DNA from: Bacteroidales bacterium
GTDB lineage: Bacteria > Bacteroidota > Bacteroidia > Bacteroidales > P3
Assembly: GCA_009777915.1 (NCBI GenBank)
Contig: WRKV01000008.1
Location: 1 to 34,715, forward strand
Direction: 5' to 3'
DNA: 34,715 nt
Part shown: positions 26,955-34,715 of the stretch, in pieces
How positions within the stretch are numbered: the stretch's first letter is position 1
How the letters are laid out: each line of letters starts with the position of its first letter
The notes under the pieces: generated by a model
What the model was told of the DNA's origin: nothing
Databases searched by the model: none
Seen by the model: only the letters and a program-made list of their open reading frames with translations
Position numbers and translations under genes: made by a program

Positions 26955-29900
26955 ATGAAACAAGCAATCAAAACAACAATCTTATTCGTTTCACTTTTCT
27001 TTTGTGGAGCGAGTTATGCACAAGGGCATTTAAATGCCAAACGTGCCCCGCAAAATTTGCAAAAGCACCCTATGGCGGGCATACAAAACCCGGCACCCAA
27101 AGGTCTGACTTCTCCAATGATTTACGCTACCGAATGGGGCGACGACGATCCGGGAATTTACAAAACAACCTTAGGGAATGCTACGGACGTAACCAAACTT
27201 ACCGATGTGGGTAATGCAGACTACCAAGCCATGCAATGGGTCGGCATGAACGACAACATTTATGTGGTTACTTATCAGGAAGTCGACGAAGGTGCAGGTG
27301 TTGTACCGAAAAACACTTTCGGCACGATCGACCCCGTCACGGGAGATCTCACCGTTATAGCAGAAGTCGACTGGGACGGCATTTCGCTGGCATGGCACTC
27401 GGGAACAAGCACCATGTATGCAACGACATGGTACGGTCAGTTCGGAACGGTAAACCTGACCACAGGAGCCTTTACCACAATAACGACATGGACAACGGGA
27501 CCCGCTTTCATCACCATTGACAACAGCGGCGTTTGCTTTATACAGGAATACGATTTTCCGGGTGGCAACAGATTTGGTACTCTGAATCTCGCTACAGGAG
27601 CCATTACCACTATCGCAACACGTCAATACGTGCGTTACCTGCAAAATCTTACCGTAGATTATGAAACCGACGAATTGTACTGGGCAGGCACCATGACGGA
27701 CGGACAAGAAGGCATATACTTCCTCGCCAGAATTGATAAGGCGACCGGAATGTTTCTTAGTGATGATGATTTTGTACCTATAAACCACCGAATCCAGTCG
27801 CTCTGTATCATCGGCGAGATAAATGCCGCTGCTCCATCAGCTCCAACGAATGTAGCACTTGTAAGAAACGGTGTAACCGCCGAACTCTCGTGGACGGCTC
27901 CAACAACAAGCCTGAACGGCGATCCACTCTCCGGTGAAGGACTTCTGTACGATGTTTTCCGTATGCCGGAAAACATTCGGGTAGCAACCGATCAGGCAAC
28001 AACCACCTTTAGCGAAATCATCACTGCACAGGGTATCTTCTCCTATCGCGTGGCTGCAAAGAATGCTGCGGGCACAGGTGGTTCCGCCACTTCAAACGCC
28101 GAAACGTTTTGTCCGGCTATAATGACAGACCATTGGGTAGAAGGATTCAATAATGTGTTGCAATTCCCGCCGCATTGCTGGACAACGTGGAGAAGTCCGG
28201 GAACGAGCGAAAACGGAGAATGGGGCCTAAGTGAGATGGCACCCCGATGGGATGGAGCCTATGCCATTCGAAGAATGGTGATGGGAAGCAATCAAGAATC
28301 TTGGTTGATTACGCCACCCATAACCTTAGATGAAAACGAAACCTATCGTCTTAAATTCATGTCTTTCACGAACGATGAGTCGTATTATGTAGGTGGACTG
28401 AACGCAACTATAGGCAACGGTCTCAGCAAAGTGTTTATATCTACAAAGAGCAACAACCGTACGGATTTTACCGAACTACTCCATACTTTGGAGTATGGAG
28501 TTGATGTGCTGTCACCACCCGCCTGGAGCGAAGTTGTGCTTGATTTGGGCAAATTCAAAGGCGAAACCATCTACATTGGTTTCCAATATACCGGTAATTT
28601 TGCTCATGCTTGGCATTTGGACGATGTGCAGGTATACTCCGTATTTGATGATATTGCCGTGTTAGATATCACAACGCCGAAAAATGGGATAAACATTAAC
28701 CTTTCCGACAATCAGGATGTAACCGTAAGACTAAAAAGTTTCGGTGAGGGGTCGGCAACCGGCTTTACGCTAACCCTCTTGCTTGATGACGTGGTACAAG
28801 CAACCGAAACCTACACCGGTTCTATCGCAAGTTTGGCGGAAGCCAACTACACGTTCACCAAAAAACTGAATCTTTTGGCAGATGCCACCTATCGCATACA
28901 GGTTATTGCCAACTTAATCAGCGATCAAAATCCTACCAACGATACGGCGACGATAACCGTTATCAATACGGTTTGTCCGGTGGTTACAACCTTTCCTTTC
29001 GTTGAATATTTCAACGAAGCACTGTTCCCGCCAAGATGCTGGACGATTTGGAACAGTCCGGAAACGCCCTCCAACGGATTATGGAAAAGGGGCATGCAAT
29101 TGGAATTTGGCGATGAAGGTCCGGCGTGGGACGGATCGTATGCTGTGCGTATGGATGCACTCGGAGACAATCAGGAATCTTGGTTGATTATGCCGGCAAT
29201 AGATTTGGCTGCAGGCGGCGAACATCTGCTCAAATTCATGTCCTATACAGGCTATACCTTTGGTTATACCGGACATCCGCTCGACGCTGGTGACGGTCTC
29301 AGCAAAGTGTTTGTATCCAAAGCAGGCAACGACCCCGGCAATCCGGCTAATTTTACCGAAGTTTACACCTTGCAATTTGGAACCGATGTGCCACAATCAC
29401 CGGCTTGGCGCGAGATAGACGTTGATTTGAGTGCCTTTGCCGGCGAAACCGTTTATATCGGATTCCAGTATACCGGAAGTTTCGCCCACATCTGGCGTAT
29501 TGATGATGTGAAAGTCTATGATCAAGGTGATTTTGTGGATGCGGAATTGGTAACCATTATTACGCCAAACACAAGCACCAATCTAACCGAAGAAGAAGTG
29601 GTGAAAGTTTTGATAAAAAATGGTGGAGTCGATGCACTAAGCGGATTTCATGTGAAATTGGAAGTGAACGGCATCGAAGTTGCCGACGAACTGTTTGACG
29701 GAAGTATCGCAGGTTTGGATAGAGCCACGTATACTTTTACACACAAATTAGACCTTTCCGAAGCCAACACCTATACGCTCAAAGCAACGGTTGTTGTAGC
29801 AGGAGACATGTACCCCGCCAACGATTCGGAAACCAAAATCGTGATCAACAAAGGATGTCCTTATATCACCGACTATCCTTGGAGAGGGGATCTTGGAAAT

Positions 29901-31703
29901 TTCGCCGTGGGTCAGCATAACGCATTTTCGGAGTGTTGGGTCAATTTTGATGCCGATGGCGATGGAGTCGGTTGGGTGCCGGGAGTATTGGGCACAAGCG
30001 GAATACAGGTAGCCATATCCGAATCGTATAATTTTGGACATCTCTATCCCGACAACTGGTTTATCACACCCAAATTGGTGATTGACCACAACCGCTATGA
30101 ACTCTCGTTTGAGATAGGTTCTTTCCGAGTTTTTCCGGAAGACAAATTCTCGGTGTTTATCTCCGAAACAGGAACCAATCCGGAGGATTTTACGGAGGTC
30201 TATTCCGAAGTGCTGAACAACAATGTGCATACGGTAATTCGAGGAGATTTCGGATTCAAAACGGTTAGACTACCTCTTTTCGATTACGGTGGAAAAACCA
30301 TTCATATCGCTTTCCGCCATTGGGATTGCGTAAACCTGTTAACACAACAGATGATTCTTCTTTCGGATATTATGGTGGATGATATCTCCGGCTTTGTGGA
30401 TGGCGAAGTGGTAGAAATCGTATCGCCAGCCAACGCTGTCAACATGACCGCCAACGAGGCTGTTACCGTTAAATTGAAAAACAACGGTGGTGCGGACATT
30501 ACCGGTTTCACGTTGAAAATAGAGGTAGATGGCGTGCTAAAAGTTACGGAAACCTACAACAGCACTCCTATCCCCAGTTGGAGTGAAATGGACTATACAT
30601 TTACGCAAACGGTAGACCTCTCCGGAGAAAATCAAGGTTATTGGCTCACCGTAACGATGGAACTTGCCGATGATGAAGTTGCCGAAAACAATTTCACGAT
30701 CAAAAATGTGGCTAATTTCCCATCAGGATCTGTAGATCTATATGGTTACATTATTTACGACGACAGTTGGGCTACACAGGGTCGCGATACAGGCTTTGTG
30801 AAGTTTTCGACTGCCAACCCGGAAGTGGTAACCATGCATCATCGCTATCCGTTGATCAACGGTGCAAACCGCATTTATGCCGGAGAATTTGCAGACAGTG
30901 CTTTGTATTTCTACACGGTGCATGTTGCTCCTTTAGAGATGGAAACCAAAGATTTCATTAAAGCGAATGCAACCGATTTCTCGACGATAACTCGAGCGGC
31001 TTTTCCGTACAATATTCTCCCTGCGGATATGGCTTACGACCATTCCACGAACACCATGTATGCTATTGTTACTTCCCCCAACTTCCCGGCTATCGAAAGT
31101 GCTTTGGTGACGGTTAATTTAGACACGGGTGTGATGACTTGGGTAGGTTCCATGTACAGAATGATGACTATCGCTTGCAACCTCGACGGAGAGATCTATA
31201 CCGTAGACCGCGATGGTGACTTGCATTTTGTGGATAAGGAAACCGGTGCTACTACGCTTATCGGCAACACCGGAGTCACGCCGCTATACATTCAGTCTAT
31301 GGCATTCGACCACAACACCGGACGCTTGTTTTGGGCAATGCGCGACTACGACCATGGCAGACTGCTTGAAATCAACACGCAAGTAGGTGCAGCACGAGAT
31401 TTAGGACAGTTGGGCGGAAATGCCGAACTTACGTCTCTTTACTCGCTGTACCCCGCCGCCCCTCCAACCAATACACGTCCACTTACGGAATGGCATACCT
31501 CACCTCTACAGGCGTGGATGCAAGATGGCGAACTTCATGTGAGCGGTCTGACGATTGGTCAGCTTTGGAGCATTTACAACCTTTCCGGACAAGTGGTGTA
31601 TCAAGCCATTGCCGACACCGATCCTGCGGTTGTAACGTTGCCCGGACGAGGAGTTTACATCATTCGGAGTGGCAACAAGATTGCGAAGGTGGTGAAACAG
31701 TAG
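26955..31703 (+). CDS. Large secreted multidomain protein: beta-propeller-like module, FN3, three cleaved-adhesin/choice-of-anchor-J plus CARDB-like pairs, second propeller-like module, T9SS type A sorting domain
   Basis: 1582 aa; signal peptide; repeated CWTTWRSPG..SWLITPPITL..IYIGFQYTGNFAHAWHLDDVQVY blocks; C-term LWSIYNLSGQVVYQAI...LPGRGVYIIRSGNKIAKVVKQ. Confidence 0.88.
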   Translation: MKQAIKTTILFVSLFFCGASYAQGHLNAKRAPQNLQKHPMAGIQNPAPKGLTSPMIYATEWGDDDPGIYKTTLGNATDVTKLTDVGNADYQAMQWVGMNDNIYVVTYQEVDEGAGVVPKNTFGTIDPVTGDLTVIAEVDWDGISLAWHSGTSTMYATTWYGQFGTVNLTTGAFTTITTWTTGPAFITIDNSGVCFIQEYDFPGGNRFGTLNLATGAITTIATRQYVRYLQNLTVDYETDELYWAGTMTDGQEGIYFLARIDKATGMFLSDDDFVPINHRIQSLCIIGEINAAAPSAPTNVALVRNGVTAELSWTAPTTSLNGDPLSGEGLLYDVFRMPENIRVATDQATTTFSEIITAQGIFSYRVAAKNAAGTGGSATSNAETFCPAIMTDHWVEGFNNVLQFPPHCWTTWRSPGTSENGEWGLSEMAPRWDGAYAIRRMVMGSNQESWLITPPITLDENETYRLKFMSFTNDESYYVGGLNATIGNGLSKVFISTKSNNRTDFTELLHTLEYGVDVLSPPAWSEVVLDLGKFKGETIYIGFQYTGNFAHAWHLDDVQVYSVFDDIAVLDITTPKNGININLSDNQDVTVRLKSFGEGSATGFTLTLLLDDVVQATETYTGSIASLAEANYTFTKKLNLLADATYRIQVIANLISDQNPTNDTATITVINTVCPVVTTFPFVEYFNEALFPPRCWTIWNSPETPSNGLWKRGMQLEFGDEGPAWDGSYAVRMDALGDNQESWLIMPAIDLAAGGEHLLKFMSYTGYTFGYTGHPLDAGDGLSKVFVSKAGNDPGNPANFTEVYTLQFGTDVPQSPAWREIDVDLSAFAGETVYIGFQYTGSFAHIWRIDDVKVYDQGDFVDAELVTIITPNTSTNLTEEEVVKVLIKNGGVDALSGFHVKLEVNGIEVADELFDGSIAGLDRATYTFTHKLDLSEANTYTLKATVVVAGDMYPANDSETKIVINKGCPYITDYPWRGDLGNFAVGQHNAFSECWVNFDADGDGVGWVPGVLGTSGIQVAISESYNFGHLYPDNWFITPKLVIDHNRYELSFEIGSFRVFPEDKFSVFISETGTNPEDFTEVYSEVLNNNVHTVIRGDFGFKTVRLPLFDYGGKTIHIAFRHWDCVNLLTQQMILLSDIMVDDISGFVDGEVVEIVSPANAVNMTANEAVTVKLKNNGGADITGFTLKIEVDGVLKVTETYNSTPIPSWSEMDYTFTQTVDLSGENQGYWLTVTMELADDEVAENNFTIKNVANFPSGSVDLYGYIIYDDSWATQGRDTGFVKFSTANPEVVTMHHRYPLINGANRIYAGEFADSALYFYTVHVAPLEMETKDFIKANATDFSTITRAAFPYNILPADMAYDHSTNTMYAIVTSPNFPAIESALVTVNLDTGVMTWVGSMYRMMTIACNLDGEIYTVDRDGDLHFVDKETGATTLIGNTGVTPLYIQSMAFDHNTGRLFWAMRDYDHGRLLEINTQVGAARDLGQLGGNAELTSLYSLYPAAPPTNTRPLTEWHTSPLQAWMQDGELHVSGLTIGQLWSIYNLSGQVVYQAIADTDPAVVTLPGRGVYIIRSGNKIAKVVKQ
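28137..28640 (+). repeat. Cleaved-adhesin/choice-of-anchor-J repeat 1 (protein level)
   Basis: VEGFNNVLQFPPHCWTTWRSPG...IYIGFQYTGNFAHAWHLDDVQVY. Confidence 0.75.
29001..29522 (+). repeat. Cleaved-adhesin/choice-of-anchor-J repeat 2 (protein level)
   Basis: VEYFNEALFPPRCWTIWNSPE...VYIGFQYTGSFAHIWRIDDVKVY. Confidence 0.75.
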
Positions 31704-31762
31704 AGGATGTACAATTTACGTTTCGCCAAATCGTAAATCCGTAAATCGTAAATTAAAAAAAA

Positions 31763-31791
31763 ACGAAATGCAACGCATTTCGTTTTTTTTT
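31763..31791. terminator. Terminator (bidirectional-looking) after the T9SS-type gene
   Basis: ACGAAATGC-aac-GCATTTCGT with T-run 3' and A-run 5'. Confidence 0.85.
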
Positions 31792-31793
31792 CG

Positions 31794-31801
31794 TATCTTT
31801 G
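31794..31801 (+). promoter_or_regulatory. -7 box TATCTTTG, 4 nt from the ATG at 31806
   Basis: TATCTTTG-CACT-ATG; lies directly at the end of the terminator T-run. Confidence 0.6.
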
Positions 31802-31805
31802 CACT

Positions 31806-32354
31806 ATGAAAGACCTTGCCCTTCATATATTGGACATTGCTCAAAACTCTATCAGTGCGAAAGCATCGCTGATTCGAATTACGATTGATGAAGATAAATT
31901 CAATAATCGCTATGTGTTGACGATTGAGGATAACGGAACCGGTATGTCGCCTGAAGTTTTGGCGAAAGTTACCGACCCTTATACCACGTCTCGAAAAACG
32001 CGGAAAGTCGGACTGGGCATACCTTTGCTGAAATTGAACGCTGAACTTACAAACGGCAATTTGGAAATTTTTTCGGAATTGGGTGTTGGTACAAAACTTA
32101 TAGCCGTCTTCGAATTTGACCACATTGATCGTGTGCCAATCGGCGATATTGCTGGGGTTATCGTGATGTTGGCGTCAATGAATCCGAATCTGGAATTTAT
32201 TTACAAACACATTACACCAAGAGGCGAATACGTCTTTGATACTCAAGAAATCAAAATAGTTTTAGACGATTTATCCATTCAAACCATCAGCATTCAGAAA
32301 TATCTGAAAGAAATGATTGAGGAAAATCTCAAAGAAATCGGATACGACCAATAA
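31806..32354 (+). CDS. HATPase_c (GHKL) ATP-binding protein
   Basis: 182 aa; IAQNSISAKASLIRI (N box), IEDNGTGMS (G1), GLGIPLLKLNAE (G2). Confidence 0.88.
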   Translation: MKDLALHILDIAQNSISAKASLIRITIDEDKFNNRYVLTIEDNGTGMSPEVLAKVTDPYTTSRKTRKVGLGIPLLKLNAELTNGNLEIFSELGVGTKLIAVFEFDHIDRVPIGDIAGVIVMLASMNPNLEFIYKHITPRGEYVFDTQEIKIVLDDLSIQTISIQKYLKEMIEENLKEIGYDQ

Positions 32355-32357
32355 AAT

Positions 32358-32753
32358 TTATTTTACTTCCACCGTTCTATTTACCGGAAGAATATCGTCT
32401 ACCAATTCGCCTTTTTTGATATATTTTTCAATGATTTCGTCGGCTCTTTTGATATCGACTTTTCCGAAAACAACAGGTTCTTTACTTTGAACAGTAACTT
32501 CAACGGTTGGCTCTGCGAAACAGCAACCCATACAGCCCGTTTGCGTGACAACCGCAGGGATATTGCGTTTGTCAAGTTCTTGAATTAAAAAATCCATGGT
32601 TTGTTTGGCACCGGATGCAATACCGCAAGTTCCCATCGCAATCTTGATTTGCACAAAATTTTCCGGACTATCACTTTTTTCACGCAAATTGACCTTAGAT
32701 TGCATATCATCTTTCATTTGGCGAAGGTCGGCTAAAGATTTGATTTTGCTCAT
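32358..32753 (-). CDS. Thioredoxin-like [2Fe-2S] ferredoxin domain protein
   Basis: Four-Cys pattern GTCGIASGA ... TGCMGCCFAEP; start at MSKIKSLADL (32753). Confidence 0.88.
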   Translation of the reverse strand: MSKIKSLADLRQMKDDMQSKVNLREKSDSPENFVQIKIAMGTCGIASGAKQTMDFLIQELDKRNIPAVVTQTGCMGCCFAEPTVEVTVQSKEPVVFGKVDIKRADEIIEKYIKKGELVDDILPVNRTVEVK

Positions 32754-32783
32754 ATTTTTATATTTTTTAATGATTTTAGATTG

Positions 32784-32791
32784 CAAAGATA
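32784..32791 (-). promoter_or_regulatory. -7 box TATCTTTG for the ferredoxin gene
   Basis: caaagata on the plus strand. Confidence 0.5.
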
Positions 32792-32810
32792 CGAAAAAAA
32801 AATGAAAAAA

Positions 32811-33959
32811 CTATTTTTTTCCGAAACAAAACAAATTTCCTTTGAATGTGAGGATGTAAAAATATCCGTTTATTACGGTGGGTGAAGCAAAAATTTGTTC
32901 TCCGGTATCATACTCCCACAAGAGATTGCCGCTTTTGGTATCCAATATGGAAACTATTCCGTCTCGCGTGCAAACGATGAGTTTATCGTTACAAATCACG
33001 GGCGAACTTTCGCCTGTTTCGCCTTTTAGCAGGTGTTTCCAAGCGATTGAGCCTGTTTTGCGATTAATGGCATAAATATGTCTGTCGTCGGAAACGATGT
33101 AAACCATTTCGTTGGAAACCGCCGGAACAGAGACATGTGTACGGTTTTCGTCTTTCGGTTCTAAGATTTTTTTGTGCGAAACTATTTTTCCTTTGTTTAG
33201 TTTGAGTTCGTAAACATTGCCGGAATGGTCGGCGATATAAGCAAAATTCTCAATGATAGCAGGTGATGCAGGAATGTAAATGTCTATGTCCAATGAATCG
33301 GTTTGTTTGCCGGAAGTTGCGTCAATCACGCGAATCCAACCATCGCATCCGCCATAAACCACAAAATTCTGACTTACCGCAACAGCACCATTAATGTAAT
33401 AACCCGACTCAAAATAGTTGATTTCTCTACCGGTTTTGCTGTTAATTACATACAAATTATTATCGTAACTTCCTACGATAATCGCATCATTTCCGTCAAA
33501 ATTCATACGATTGGGCGATGCAGCAATTTGTCCGAATGTTTCGAACGTCCAAAGTGTGTCTTGTTTTTCCAAACAAATGGCATATAAAAATCCGTCGATT
33601 CGTCCGATGTACAACGTTGAATTACGAATCATCGGAATTGCTTCAACGGCAGTGTTCATCGCATAATCAAAGACTTGTTCGCCATCAGTATTGACACCAA
33701 AAATTCGTCCGCGTCTATCACTCCAATAAGCGATTTGGTTGTAAATTATCGGTGTGGATCTCGTGTTGGATTCGCTTTTGAAAATCCACAAAAGGGCAGG
33801 ATTTTCAGGTAATGAAACATCTGTATAGCCTGTCAAAGCAGGGTTTCCACGAAAGATACTCCAATCGTCATGAGTGTTTTCATTTTGATTTGCGTTGTTT
33901 TTACAAGCACCCAAAAAAAGTGAAATGCAGAAAATTATTAAAATTTTTGAAGTTTTCAT
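32811..33959 (-). CDS. PQQ-like/BamB-like beta-propeller lipoprotein
   Basis: 382 aa; lipobox SLFLGACKNN; repeated AINRKTGSIAWKHLL / SILDTKSGNLLWEYDTGEQIFASPTVING blades. Confidence 0.88.
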   Translation of the reverse strand: MKTSKILIIFCISLFLGACKNNANQNENTHDDWSIFRGNPALTGYTDVSLPENPALLWIFKSESNTRSTPIIYNQIAYWSDRRGRIFGVNTDGEQVFDYAMNTAVEAIPMIRNSTLYIGRIDGFLYAICLEKQDTLWTFETFGQIAASPNRMNFDGNDAIIVGSYDNNLYVINSKTGREINYFESGYYINGAVAVSQNFVVYGGCDGWIRVIDATSGKQTDSLDIDIYIPASPAIIENFAYIADHSGNVYELKLNKGKIVSHKKILEPKDENRTHVSVPAVSNEMVYIVSDDRHIYAINRKTGSIAWKHLLKGETGESSPVICNDKLIVCTRDGIVSILDTKSGNLLWEYDTGEQIFASPTVINGYFYILTFKGNLFCFGKK

Positions 33960-33972
33960 AATTGTTTTTTTG

Positions 33973-34003
33973 CAAAGATACGATTTTTTTTGAAAAACCC
34001 CAA
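33973..34003 (-). promoter_or_regulatory. Promoter TTG-N20-TATCTTTG upstream of the propeller lipoprotein
   Basis: TTGGGGTTTTTCAAAAAAAATCGTATCTTTG on the minus strand. Confidence 0.7.
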
Positions 34004-34056
34004 AAAAACGTAACTAATGATGAAACCAAGAATTTACATAAATACTTGTGTAAAGT

Positions 34057-34087
34057 TTGGATATTTCAGAAAAAATTCGTAACTTTG
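34057..34087 (+). promoter_or_regulatory. Promoter TTG-N20-TAACTTTG for the right-end ATPase
   Basis: TTGGATATTTCAGAAAAAATTCGTAACTTTG. Confidence 0.75.
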
Positions 34088-34172
34088 CTCCCGAAAAGTT
34101 GCAAAAACAGCCTAAACTCGATACCGATTTCCGACAAAACGAACGATTTTTTGGTGCCAAAAAACGAAAAAT

Positions 34173-34715
34173 ATGTATATTAACAGACTGATAGATAGTG
34201 AATTATTAAAATGGCGAACCGATGTCTCCCGTAAGCCTATTTTGCTTCGTGGTGCTCGGCAGGTAGGTAAATCCTCTTCGGTTAGAAAATTGGCGGAGCA
34301 TTTTGAGCATTTTGTGGAGGTGAATTTTGAAAAAGACAGCAAAGTTCACCATTATTTTCAAGGCAATTTAGAGGTTAAGGAGATTTGCGACCAAATCTCC
34401 ATTCAATATAAAAAGCCAATCGTTCTGGGCAAAACGCTACTGTTTTTCGATGAAATACAGGCATGTCCACGTGCCATCTCCGCTTTGCGATTTTTTTATG
34501 AAGATTATCCCGAACTACACGTTATTGCTGCCGGTTCGCTACTTGAGTTTGCACTGGAAGAGCTACCTTCTTTCGGTGTTGGTCGCATCAACTCTATGTT
34601 TATGTATCCCTTTTCTTTTCAGGAGTTTATGACGGCTTGTGGCGAAGAACGCTTGTGGGAAGAGGTGTGTAAATCTTCGCCCGAAAAGCCTCTTTTTCCC
34701 GTGTTTCACGAAAAT
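34173..34715 (+). CDS. AAA ATPase, DUF4143-type (5' 181 codons, truncated by window end)
   Basis: MYINRLIDSELLKWRTDVSRKPILLRGARQVGKSSSVRKLAEHF...LLFFDEIQACPRAISALRFFYEDYPELHVIAAGSLLEFAL...; open to the last base; absent from the ORF track because it has no stop. Confidence 0.9.
   Translation, partial: MYINRLIDSELLKWRTDVSRKPILLRGARQVGKSSSVRKLAEHFEHFVEVNFEKDSKVHHYFQGNLEVKEICDQISIQYKKPIVLGKTLLFFDEIQACPRAISALRFFYEDYPELHVIAAGSLLEFALEELPSFGVGRINSMFMYPFSFQEFMTACGEERLWEEVCKSSPEKPLFPVFHEN

Noticed and set aside
27171-27788. 205-aa minus-strand ORF
   Set aside because: Antisense to the large secreted protein gene
32754-32786. Upstream TTG start of the ferredoxin ORF (MQSKIIKKYKN)
   Set aside because: TTG start falls within the -7 box region; MSKIKSLADL at 32753 is the sensible start
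1-34715. Insertion sequence, prophage or defence island
   Set aside because: No transposase, integrase, phage structural or recognised defence genes; DUF4143 ATPases alone do not define such an island

Overview
This is a 34.7-kb chromosomal window from an AT-rich Bacteroidetes genome, probably Bacteroidales. Supporting signs are TAnnTTTG -7 promoter boxes, a T9SS-type secreted adhesin-like protein, BtuB/BtuG-type B12 uptake and PPi-dependent PFK. Most of it is housekeeping: PPi-PFK, greA, ruvC, queA, truB, lpxD, ribosomal proteins L28, S20, S2, S9 and L13, tRNA-Glu(UUC), pruA, an exbB-exbD-tonB operon and an EF-G paralogue. Accessory content includes a cobalamin riboswitch with btuB- and btuG-like genes separated by a heptamer tandem repeat, several lipoproteins, an M48 peptidase, a 1582-aa multi-domain secreted protein, and a DUF4143-type AAA ATPase at each end of the window (the right one truncated by the window edge). 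The most interesting signals outside standard annotation are: (1) a structured ~250-nt 5' leader of the 1582-aa gene, with a 32-codon upstream ORF and interleaved, pseudoknot-like complementary segments; (2) an extended promoter architecture, TTG-N5-TTCAA-N7-YG-TAnnTTTG with exactly 20-nt spacing, at 13 sites; (3) an EF-G paralogue whose switch I, catalytic His and NKxD positions are all altered; (4) two candidate leaderless genes with identical 4-nt box-to-ATG geometry; (5) a 40-aa microprotein gene absent from the ORF track; (6) operator-like palindromes or hairpins in the leaders of both DUF4143 ATPase genes. All calls come from reading the sequence; no database search was run.
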